Below are positions 1-7,121 of a DNA stretch of 64,000 bases, in pieces. The notes under the pieces were generated by a model, which saw nothing but the letters and a program-made list of their open reading frames with translations, made no database searches and was not told the DNA's origin. The stretch is from positions 62,001-126,000 of the forward strand of contig WTGF01000059.1 of NCBI GenBank assembly GCA_011525385.1. The letters are read 5' to 3'. The translations under genes and the position numbers were made by a program. Numbering within the stretch: the first letter of the stretch is position 1; each line of letters opens with the position of its first letter. The DNA comes from Chloroflexota bacterium. GTDB taxonomy: Bacteria; Chloroflexota; Anaerolineae; Aggregatilineales; Phototrophicaceae.

Positions 1-4
1 GGTC

Positions 5-2008
5 ATGGGCAGGCAGCCCGCCCTCGCGTTTTTTACGCTTATGATTGTCACATCTGTTGTGGTCTTCATCGGGTTGAAGCGACGACATATTGTTGCTTTT
101 CTGGGAAACCTAAGCCAACAGTTAACCGACTATAGCCAGGATTCTGGGCGGGCGCTTGACCAATACGGTGTTGGTTTGTATCGGCGTTTGGCGACAACAC
201 CAGGTTATCGAACCCGGATCATGCGGATACGCCCAGACCCAGAAAACATTCCTGAAGAGTTGAGAGAACGTCTGGCCCCCCCTGAGAAGCCTGGACTGAT
301 GCCGGTTCAGGCTACCTCCGCGGCGACGGCAGAGGCAACTGAAACAGATTCCGCATTTGACGAAACGATTGACAAACCGGGTCAACTGGTAGGAGACGCC
401 GTCGCGTCGGAATCTGCGGCAGTAGACGATGTCGATGAAGAAGAACTTCAAGCTGTTGCAGACGATAAGCAAGTTGAGATTGGGGGCCTGGTCGCCAGCG
501 ACTACGATGAGGGCGCGCTGCCCGCGCTTGAATTGCTTTCTGCAATCGAACTGCTATTGCCCGAAGAGGAAGAAATCGACAAAAATGTCTCGCTAATCGA
601 AAACACGCTCCTGGAATTTGACATTGAGATCCATGTCCTAGATGTTCAAGTGGGACCAACGGTCACCCGCTACGCACTGCAGCCCCACAAGGCTGACGGC
701 AGCGAACGAATTCGATTAAGCAAGATTGCCTCATATTCGCGTGATTTGTCTCTGGCTCTCGCGGCCAAGCGACTCCGTATGGAAACGCCGGTTCCAGGCA
801 CCAATTACATGGGGATCGAAGTACCAAACAAGCAACCAAGTATTGTAGCGCTGCGCAACGTAATGAAAAGTGATAGCTATCGAAAGGCGCGCGCTCATTC
901 GGCTTCTGCCCTGATGATTCCATTGGGCCGCGACGTTATGGGCGAGCCCGTGCCAATTGACCTTACCTCAATGCCACATCTTCTGATCGCGGGGACAACC
1001 GGTTCCGGAAAGTCCGTATGCATGGCAGCTATTGCCACTTCATTGTTAATGCAAAACGCGCCCGACCGGCTGCAAATGGTCATGCTCGATCCCAAGATGG
1101 TCGAGTTGGCGCGATTCAACGGGATTCCTCACTTGTTAGGACCAGTAGAAACGGACAACGAACGGATCATTGGGGTCTTGCGCTGGTGTACGCGGGAAAT
1201 GGATCGCAGGTACAAACTGCTGGAAAAGCACTCAGCGCGTAATATTGACATCTTCAACGATCGCCAAGAAGAAAGCGCTAATCCCGACAGCAAGCTGCCG
1301 TACTTGGCGATCATGATCGACGAAATTGGCGATCTAATGATGCGCGACCCGGTCGAAACGGAAGCGTGCATCACACGGCTCGCGCAGATGGCGCGCGCGG
1401 TGGGCATGCATATGGTCGTGGCGACGCAACGTCCAAGTGTAGACGTGATCACCGGTCTCATCAAAGCCAACTTCCCATCGCGTATTGCCTTTTCTGTCGC
1501 GTCGGGCGCGGATTCACGCGTTATCCTGGACAAAACCGGCGCCGAGGATCTGCTAGGCAAGGGAGACATGCTATTTCTTTCATCCGACGCGGCCGGACCG
1601 CAGCGCGTCCAGGGTTGCTTTGTTTCGGAAGACGATGTACGTGCGGTCGTGCAACATTGGCAGGGGTGGCAAGCCGCGCGATTTGACACGGACAGTGGCG
1701 CAACCGCGAAGAGGGCGCCTTGGGAGCGTACCTTGAAGCGGCGTCAATTCTTGACCGATACGGACCCCATGCTGGAAGAAGTCATCAAACTGGTGGTAGA
1801 GTCGCAAGAGGCCTCCGCCTCTCTCATCCAGCGGCGCCTGGGATTGGGTTATCCCCGCGCGGCTCGTATCATGGACCTGCTGGAAGAACTGGACGTCGTC
1901 GGCGATGTTGTTGCCAGCGGACGCGCCCGCGAGGTGATCATCCCCCCAGTGCCTGACCCTTTCAGGTTTGTCCTCGAGCGCCATCTCAAGAAACAGCAAG
2001 ACAATTGA
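5..2008 (+). CDS. ftsK: FtsK/SpoIIIE-family DNA translocase, probably 5'-truncated by the window edge
   Basis: DNA-pumping ATPase of the FtsK/SpoIIIE family, which moves chromosomal DNA through the closing septum or into a daughter compartment. The visible 667 residues begin with one hydrophobic segment (about 8-26). An acidic low-complexity linker follows (about 100-165), then the motor. Walker A is GTTGSGKS at 330-337 and Walker B is IMIDEIGDLM near 436-445. A winged-helix gamma domain, which reads the orientation sequences in DNA, lies at about 590-645. Family members usually carry several N-terminal membrane helices. Only one is seen here and the reading frame is still open at base 2, so the true start is probably upstream of the window. 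The family call is very secure; the start is not. Confidence 0.93.
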   Translation: MGRQPALAFFTLMIVTSVVVFIGLKRRHIVAFLGNLSQQLTDYSQDSGRALDQYGVGLYRRLATTPGYRTRIMRIRPDPENIPEELRERLAPPEKPGLMPVQATSAATAEATETDSAFDETIDKPGQLVGDAVASESAAVDDVDEEELQAVADDKQVEIGGLVASDYDEGALPALELLSAIELLLPEEEEIDKNVSLIENTLLEFDIEIHVLDVQVGPTVTRYALQPHKADGSERIRLSKIASYSRDLSLALAAKRLRMETPVPGTNYMGIEVPNKQPSIVALRNVMKSDSYRKARAHSASALMIPLGRDVMGEPVPIDLTSMPHLLIAGTTGSGKSVCMAAIATSLLMQNAPDRLQMVMLDPKMVELARFNGIPHLLGPVETDNERIIGVLRWCTREMDRRYKLLEKHSARNIDIFNDRQEESANPDSKLPYLAIMIDEIGDLMMRDPVETEACITRLAQMARAVGMHMVVATQRPSVDVITGLIKANFPSRIAFSVASGADSRVILDKTGAEDLLGKGDMLFLSSDAAGPQRVQGCFVSEDDVRAVVQHWQGWQAARFDTDSGATAKRAPWERTLKRRQFLTDTDPMLEEVIKLVVESQEASASLIQRRLGLGYPRAARIMDLLEELDVVGDVVASGRAREVIIPPVPDPFRFVLERHLKKQQDN

Positions 2009-2106
2009 AATCGTTCTGTCTGAGCGACTGCAGCAACTTCACCCCCACGACTATTTCACCAAATCGACAGATGCTACAGGGTGGTTGAGGAGAGTCGGTT
2101 CCGTCC

Positions 2107-2796
2107 TTATAGCAGCTTCAACTGGTTGCCCGTATTGACCGGGGAAATGACAGTGGGGTTATCGTTAATTGGACGATTCACCTGCGTAGAGACCTCGAAG
2201 GCGGTCAATTGCTCGCTATCGCAGCCAGCCATGAGAGGTAGCCATTGATTCGGGCTTAGTTCCTCATCGGACAACCAGGTATCATAATCCTCGGGCTCAA
2301 TCATGACGGTCATTCGATGATGTATCGGGCGAATGAAATCATTGGCTGCGGTGGTCAATATTGCGCAAGTGCCAAGCCAACTCCCGTCCGGCTTTTTCCA
2401 ATTTTCCCATAATCCGGCGAATGCGAAGATCTCCCGGTCCCTCCGCTTGATATACATCGGCACTTTTTTGCCGTCTTGCTTTGCCCACTCAAAATAGCCG
2501 TCGGACGGGATCAAACAGCGACGTCTCTTGAAAGCCGTCCTGAACGAGGGTTTTTCCGCCGCTGTTTCCGAACGGGCGTTAATCATGCGGCTGCCGATGG
2601 CGGGATCCTTGGCCCAAGTCGGCACAAGCCCCCACTTCAACAGCGTCAGTTCCTTCGGTTTTCGATTTGTGATCACGGGCGCCATTTGAGAAGGCGCGAT
2701 ATTGTAACGCGGACCCTCCCAAACCGATACATCATCCAAATCGAAGGCAAGCTGGATGGACTCGGCATCAGCCGTCAAAGTATATCTTCCGCACAT
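2107..2796 (-). CDS. SOS response-associated peptidase (SRAP; YedK/HMCES family)
   Basis: SRAP proteins shield abasic sites in single-stranded DNA by forming a covalent DNA-protein crosslink through Cys2. The start was placed at the ATG directly before Cys (MCGRY) because the family needs Cys2 exposed after Met removal; an upstream in-frame ATG would add 15 residues and bury it. The conserved active-site elements are visible: MCGRYTL at the N-terminus, YNIAPSQ (Asn), GYFEW (Glu) and IHHRMTV (His). The length of 229 residues is normal. It is the last gene of a minus-strand run with two small membrane-protein genes; the neighbour's stop lies 4 bases upstream of its start. Confidence 0.95.
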   Translation of the reverse strand: MCGRYTLTADAESIQLAFDLDDVSVWEGPRYNIAPSQMAPVITNRKPKELTLLKWGLVPTWAKDPAIGSRMINARSETAAEKPSFRTAFKRRRCLIPSDGYFEWAKQDGKKVPMYIKRRDREIFAFAGLWENWKKPDGSWLGTCAILTTAANDFIRPIHHRMTVMIEPEDYDTWLSDEELSPNQWLPLMAGCDSEQLTAFEVSTQVNRPINDNPTVISPVNTGNQLKLL

Positions 2797-2800
2797 TGGA

Positions 2801-3067
2801 CTATTTCTTGCCGGGTTTCTTCGGTTTCCCAAGCTCGGCAACTTGACGTACCACGCCTAGTATTGCCAGCAGGATAGCGAGTAGTTGTCCGGTGGATACA
2901 GTACGCGGCGCCGCTGAATCCGAACCGTCGTATTCTTCTGCGGCGCGCGTGTACAAATAGCTCGAGACCAAACCAACAATCGCGCCAAAACCGAGGCCGA
3001 GAATGAGAACGCGTGTTTTGCGCTCCAGACGATCTTGTTCGTTCATCGGGCGTCTTAGGTCTGTCAT
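2801..3067 (-). CDS. small membrane protein, function unknown
   Basis: I do not recognise this 88-residue protein. It has a charged N-terminus (residues 1-18), a glycine-rich hydrophobic helix at about 20-40, a short acidic loop, a second hydrophobic segment at about 60-75 and a lysine-rich tail. That suggests a two-helix inner-membrane protein. Its ATG overlaps the stop of the upstream gene by 4 bases and it ends just before the SRAP gene, so the three are almost surely co-transcribed. The tight packing argues for a real gene. No function can be assigned. Confidence 0.6.
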   Translation of the reverse strand: MTDLRRPMNEQDRLERKTRVLILGLGFGAIVGLVSSYLYTRAAEEYDGSDSAAPRTVSTGQLLAILLAILGVVRQVAELGKPKKPGKK

Positions 3068-3567
3068 AGCTCTTCCTCAGCAACCGTTTCATCTGACAGT
3101 GTATCAAAGCTCCTCAGCAGTTGTCGAATCGGGGCAAAAGCAACCGCCCAATTCAAGATGCGCTGGTCAATGCTACCCAACCACCTGTCCGCGTTGCTTT
3201 CCAACGCCGCCGCCCATCGCTCCAGGCGGCGCAGCGGGGACATCGTCCCGCGTTGCCAGCGATGCGTCAGGGCAACTAAGGCAAGAATAGCTATGGCGAA
3301 CGGAAACAAGCAGAAGGCCGCCGGACAAAGAACCAACAATGAAAATGCCGCGTTCGAAAGCACCGCCACTTGAGTCGGAGCGGGAAGCGCTACTGCGCTA
3401 CCGATATACGCCAACACCAAGAGTAAGACGAATCCAAATGGCAGGATCACGCTTTTGCGGTAACGGCTACGACGCAGTCTATCTAGCTCAGCGTGATATC
3501 TGTCCTGCTCCGCGCTATCGACCCTGTTGACCCGCGCCATCATCCTTCCATTGTCTAATCGAGACAC
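3064..3567 (-). CDS. hypothetical membrane protein
   Basis: Unrecognised protein of up to 167 residues. It has a basic, heptad-like N-terminal region (about 18-38) followed by hydrophobic helices at about 40-62 and 68-100, and an amphipathic C-terminal half ending in acidic residues. It is the first gene of the minus-strand run that continues into a second small membrane protein and SRAP. The start is uncertain: the longest frame begins with GTG at 3567, while two consecutive ATG codons lie at 3543 and 3540 with a purine-rich stretch just upstream. No known family can be named with confidence. Confidence 0.55.
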   Translation of the reverse strand: MSRLDNGRMMARVNRVDSAEQDRYHAELDRLRRSRYRKSVILPFGFVLLLVLAYIGSAVALPAPTQVAVLSNAAFSLLVLCPAAFCLFPFAIAILALVALTHRWQRGTMSPLRRLERWAAALESNADRWLGSIDQRILNWAVAFAPIRQLLRSFDTLSDETVAEEEL

Positions 3568-3620
3568 GACGAGTATTGTACCCTAGACACTGCATTCCAT
3601 TCAATCAAGCTTATACACCC

Positions 3621-4283
3621 ATGACACATATTTCGCCGGTTGCGCAAAGACTTCGCATCACCTTTGGCAAATCAGGTCCGCTTAAATACACCAGCAGTCT
3701 TGATGTCGCCAAAATCTGGGAACGTGTGCTTCGCCGCGCCGGGCTGCCAATCCTATATACACAAGGATTCAATACCAGGCCGCGCCTCCAGTTGGCGATG
3801 CCCCTTCCCCTTGGGATCACAAGCGAATGCGAAATTCTCGATATCGCTTTGCGCGAGACGATTGACCTGCAAACGGAAGACTTGGCTCAATGCCTTTTAC
3901 AGGTAGCACCCGCTGGATTGTCCATCCACCACATCCAGGATATCGATTTACGTGAATCGACAATGCAATCGCGGATGCTTAGCGCTGAATACCGTGTCAG
4001 TTTTCTTGATGCCCTGGACCCCGACCTTCTCGATCAAAGGATTGACGACATTCTTGAACGAGAGACCATCGTAGTCGAGCGAATCAGAAAACGACGACGC
4101 AGCGTAATGGATCTTCGCCCTCTGATCATTGATCTACGTGTGGACCGAAAGGGTGACCTGATTGCGCATCTTTCGGTCGGCGATCGCGGCAATTTGCGGC
4201 CCGATCAGCTTATCGAGCAAATGGGCCTCGCGGACTACCACCATACTGTGCATCGCTTTAAACTGCACGTGCTGCCTGATTGA
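3621..4283 (+). CDS. DUF2344 / TIGR03936 radical SAM-linked protein
   Basis: This 220-residue protein matches the DUF2344 family (TIGR03936, 'radical SAM-linked protein'). Family hallmarks are the N-terminal RLRITFGKSGPLKYTS segment, the RAGLPILYTQGFNTRP block and the following PLPLGITSECE stretch. Family members usually occur beside, or fused to, the TIGR03960 radical SAM protein, and the biochemical role is unknown. Here that partner lies about 2.8 kb downstream (7122-9047), separated by psuG and two minus-strand genes. The start at 3621 (MTHISP) was preferred over an ATG 45 bases upstream because the conserved domain begins a few residues after it. Confidence 0.85.
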   Translation: MTHISPVAQRLRITFGKSGPLKYTSSLDVAKIWERVLRRAGLPILYTQGFNTRPRLQLAMPLPLGITSECEILDIALRETIDLQTEDLAQCLLQVAPAGLSIHHIQDIDLRESTMQSRMLSAEYRVSFLDALDPDLLDQRIDDILERETIVVERIRKRRRSVMDLRPLIIDLRVDRKGDLIAHLSVGDRGNLRPDQLIEQMGLADYHHTVHRFKLHVLPD

Positions 4284-4315
4284 TGGTCTCGCTTGAAGCT
4301 GCCTGGCTCGACAAA

Positions 4316-4342
4316 TTGGTCGACATGACAACGTGCTAAAAT
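4316..4342 (+). promoter_or_regulatory. possible promoter of psuG
   Basis: A TTGGTC-like -35 (4316-4321) and a TAAAAT -10 (4337-4342) sit 36 bases before the psuG start. The spacer is only 15 bases, so the -35 assignment is weak; the -10 is the better half. Confidence 0.3.
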
Positions 4343-4377
4343 CGCGTCTGATTACCTAATCAAAGAAAGCGAGCTTC

Positions 4378-5289
4378 ATGTCCGAGTCTTTGCATGTCAG
4401 TCCAGATGTAAAAGCGGCGCTTGGCAGGGGCCAGCCAGTCGTCGCGTTGGAGTCGACCTTAATCACGCATGGATTGCCCTTTCCGCTCAACGTGGAAACT
4501 GCCCTGGAGATGGAAGCGGCGGTTCGCGAGGGTGGCGCAATGCCCGCCACGATCGCTGTCCTGGACGGTGTCATCGTCGTAGGCATCTCTGACGAGCAGA
4601 TTAATCACCTGGCGCACCTGCCTGAAGGCGGCGTCCGCAAATGCAGCCGGCGCGATTTGCCGATCGCGCTCGCGCTGCGTCAAACCGGCGCCACCACCGT
4701 AGCGGGAACTATGATCGTCGCCGACCTGGTCGGCATTAAGGTCTTCGCCACCGGTGGTATCGGTGGCGTTCATCGCGGTCAGCCGCAAGATGTCTCGGCC
4801 GATTTGATTGAATTCGGGCGCACACATGTCTCGGTCGTGTCATCCGGCGCGAAGTCCATCCTCGATTTGCCGCTCACGCTCGAGGTTTTGGAGACGCAAG
4901 GGGTACCGATTCTCGGCTTTCAGACCGACAGCTTGCCAGCCTTTTACGCGCTGAGCAGCGGATTGCCAATTGATCAGCGTGTGGATTCCGCGCTTCAAGC
5001 GGCGCATATTATCGGGGCAGCCCAGGAACTGGGAGCCCGGCACGGCATACTTGTGACCGTGCCGGTCCCGGCGGACAAGGCTCTGGAGGCCACCGCTGCC
5101 GAGAAAGCCATTGAGCAGGCAACGCGCGAGGCGGAAAACGCCGGAATCACCGGCAATGCCATTACGCCCTTCGTCCTGAATCGCGTCAGCCAGCTGACAG
5201 ACGGGGCTTCCCTGGAGGCGAATATTGCCTTGCTCGTCAACAATGCCAGGGTCGCTGGACAGATCGCGCGGGAATTGAGCCGCTTGTAG
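4378..5289 (+). CDS. psuG: pseudouridine-5'-phosphate glycosidase
   Basis: PsuG reversibly cleaves the C-glycosidic bond of pseudouridine 5'-phosphate to uracil and ribose 5-phosphate in the cytoplasm, the second step of pseudouridine salvage. The 303 residues cover the whole family. Characteristic blocks are ALESTLITHGLPFP near 22-35, GAMPATIAVLDG, KCSRRDLP, GATTVAGTM and the FATGGIGGVHRG loop near 125-136. No pseudouridine kinase (psuK) is adjacent, so phosphorylation must be encoded elsewhere or the enzyme works on imported phosphate ester. It appears to be transcribed alone; a repeat element begins 10 bases after its stop. Confidence 0.97.
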   Translation: MSESLHVSPDVKAALGRGQPVVALESTLITHGLPFPLNVETALEMEAAVREGGAMPATIAVLDGVIVVGISDEQINHLAHLPEGGVRKCSRRDLPIALALRQTGATTVAGTMIVADLVGIKVFATGGIGGVHRGQPQDVSADLIEFGRTHVSVVSSGAKSILDLPLTLEVLETQGVPILGFQTDSLPAFYALSSGLPIDQRVDSALQAAHIIGAAQELGARHGILVTVPVPADKALEATAAEKAIEQATREAENAGITGNAITPFVLNRVSQLTDGASLEANIALLVNNARVAGQIARELSRL

Positions 5290-5299
5290 CTCAACTCTG

Positions 5300-5390
5300 T
5301 TTACGTGAACCGCGTCGCTCATGCGACGAGACGGCAACCTATTTTGTGTGAGCGCGGCTGGCCTATTCGCCGGTTACGCGCCGAGCGGCT
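5300..5390 (+). repeat. dispersed palindromic repeat, copy A
   Basis: Copy A of a repeat family found at least seven times in this window. It carries the perfect hairpin CGTCGC-TCAT-GCGACG (5312-5327), the block ATTTTGTGTGAGCGCG, and the shared right end GGTTACGCGCCGAGCGGCT (5372-5390). Its right end runs into the 3' end of the minus-strand DinB gene and provides that gene's stop codon and last residues. Confidence 0.85.
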
Positions 5391-5886
5391 CTTCCTGGGA
5401 CCACAAATGTAGAATGAGATCTTGCTCAAAGGTTTGACCGCCCAGGTCATGCAGCAGGGCCAGAATCTGCGCGCGATGGTCAGTCCCGTGATTGACCATG
5501 TGCATCAAGATCTGCAATCGTGTGTTGCTGTGGCTGCCTCCGCGTCCGGGAAAATGAAGTTCCACAGACTCTTCCAACTGTTCACGGCTCAGTCCCAGCA
5601 CATAATCCTGGACGCTCCCGCGAATCAATGCCCACTTTTGCCGCAGCGATTGCTGGTCCGGGAAATCCGTGAAGGCGAGACTCTCCGTAGGTTGCTGATG
5701 CTGAAGCCGAGACAGCCAGCGGTCATCTACATTCATCACGTGCGCCAGTTGATTGCGAATTGAGCCCAAAGAGTAATCGTACTCTTGTACGAATTGTTCC
5801 CTGCTCAATTCCATGACAGAGGACCAAACCCGGTCGTACGCTGTGTAGTGGTAATCCAACAAACTGCGAACCGCTGTCAACATCAT
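5374..5886 (-). CDS. DinB-family putative metal-dependent protein
   Basis: Four-helix-bundle protein of the DinB/YfiT superfamily. Members often bind a metal through three histidines, and many act in thiol-dependent transferase or hydrolase reactions; the specific substrate is unknown. The likely metal-binding positions are His in QLAHVMNVDDRW and two in the NHGTDHRAQIL helix. I chose ATG 5886 (MMLTAV, 170 residues) because an AGGGGAG ribosome-binding site lies six bases before it; a longer frame starting at 5910 would place this site inside the coding region. The last few codons and the TAA stop lie inside repeat copy A, so the natural C-terminus may have been altered by that element. Confidence 0.85.
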   Translation of the reverse strand: MMLTAVRSLLDYHYTAYDRVWSSVMELSREQFVQEYDYSLGSIRNQLAHVMNVDDRWLSRLQHQQPTESLAFTDFPDQQSLRQKWALIRGSVQDYVLGLSREQLEESVELHFPGRGGSHSNTRLQILMHMVNHGTDHRAQILALLHDLGGQTFEQDLILHLWSQEEPLGA

Positions 5887-5907
5887 GAGAGTCTCCCCTT
5901 TTTTTGA

Positions 5908-5991
5908 CAAACCCCATGCTCGCGCTAGGAGAAGGCTTGTTATTTTATGTCAGCGCGACAGATCCTTTCGCCGGTTACGCGCCGAGCGGCT
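5908..5991 (+). repeat. dispersed palindromic repeat, copy B
   Basis: Copy B lies between the DinB-like gene and the next minus-strand gene. Its left hairpin is degenerate (CCATGCTCGCGCTAGG). AGAAGGCTTGTTATTTTATG and the right end CGGTTACGCGCCGAGCGGCT (5971-5990) are well conserved. The TAA stop of the neighbouring gene begins directly at its end (5993). Confidence 0.8.
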
Positions 5992-5992
5992 G

Positions 5993-7045
5993 TTATTCAA
6001 ATACTCGCCATATATCCAGACCCGTATCGCAGCCAATAATCAGCGCCCTTCCGTCCCGGCTGAGCTCAACGTTGTCCGGAATCCTGCCACATTCTCGATA
6101 GGGTCCGAGGTCGTAGCGCTGGCCGCTTTCGACGTTCCAGGCGACTACCGCAGGTTGGAAATCCAGATTCACTGCCAGAATCGCGCTCCCATCCTTGGAT
6201 AGCAAGAGGTACTGCGGATACGCTCCATCAAGCGCCGCCACAATTCGATTTTCACCTGTCCCCAGATCCAAGAGGTTGAGTTCCTCTCTTGACGGGTTCG
6301 TCCATGCGAGATGGCTGGCTGCCGGGGCGTTGACCACGCCGAAAACGGCCGGACCGTTGACGAGTTGGAATTCCTTGACCCCAAATTCGCCGAAGGAATC
6401 GGGATAAATGTCGAAATACAACATGCTTTCCGCCAATGCCGACACCATTACCACAGGAAAGTTTATTCTGCCTAGCCGCATGGCAGGCGCATCACCGGCC
6501 CTGTCCGGAAAAGGGATCGCATCCCGCAGGCTGAGATCACCAGTTTTGCGATCCAGCCAGTAGTGCAGGAATTGCGTCTGACCGTCATCATCAGTCGCTT
6601 CAACAAACAGATCATCTTCTGAAATGCCGTGAAAGAGCGCTATAGGAACATGGCCGTTCCTCAGCATGTTTTCATTGATAAGGTACTGGCCATCCAACTG
6701 ATGCAGGATTACAGGCTCGCCCTGTAACTGTATGCCATCAATTAGGGCGAATGGTTGAGCGCTCTGCTCCAGTCGGTTAAGCCCTGGTTGCGAATCACCC
6801 GAATACGAAATGCCATAAATCTCGCCTGATTGGTCAAACAATACGAACTCGGTTGCGTCGTCATTGGCTGCGAACCAGCCAATCTTAAGCTTAATGTCAA
6901 AACCTGCGAAGTCAATTCGATCGTGCGAACGCAGTCGCTGCAAGTTTTCTGCGGAAATCGCCTCTCCGTATTCTTGCGCGATGTTCGCCGCCGGCGCCAG
7001 CAACAGCGAAACCAGTAGACAGACGAGCGCGCATAGATGTCTCAT
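5993..7045 (-). CDS. secreted protein with propeller-like repeats, function unknown
   Basis: A 350-residue protein with a typical Sec signal peptide (residues 1-23, hydrophobic core LVCLLVSLLLAP). The rest is rich in beta strands with recurrent blocks such as FVLFDQSGEIYGI, LLLSKDGSAILAV and VELSRDGRALIIGCDTG. These resemble WD40/TolB-like propeller blades (strand, turn with D-G, strand). It is probably exported. No enzyme motif is visible, so a substrate or partner cannot be named. It seems to be monocistronic, with a repeat element immediately after its stop. The family call is a structural inference. Confidence 0.6.
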   Translation of the reverse strand: MRHLCALVCLLVSLLLAPAANIAQEYGEAISAENLQRLRSHDRIDFAGFDIKLKIGWFAANDDATEFVLFDQSGEIYGISYSGDSQPGLNRLEQSAQPFALIDGIQLQGEPVILHQLDGQYLINENMLRNGHVPIALFHGISEDDLFVEATDDDGQTQFLHYWLDRKTGDLSLRDAIPFPDRAGDAPAMRLGRINFPVVMVSALAESMLYFDIYPDSFGEFGVKEFQLVNGPAVFGVVNAPAASHLAWTNPSREELNLLDLGTGENRIVAALDGAYPQYLLLSKDGSAILAVNLDFQPAVVAWNVESGQRYDLGPYRECGRIPDNVELSRDGRALIIGCDTGLDIWRVFE

Positions 7046-7048
7046 CGC

Positions 7049-7077
7049 TACACAAGCCCGCTGGCATAGGATATAAT
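7049..7077 (+). promoter_or_regulatory. likely promoter of the TIGR03960 radical SAM gene
   Basis: TACACA (7049-7054) and a perfect TATAAT (7072-7077) are separated by 17 bases, 45 bases before the chosen start at 7122. It lies between the divergent minus-strand gene and the radical SAM gene. Confidence 0.5.
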
Positions 7078-7121
7078 CTCAGTATGATGATTCCAAAACA
7101 TAGGTGTGGTTCGGCAATCTG

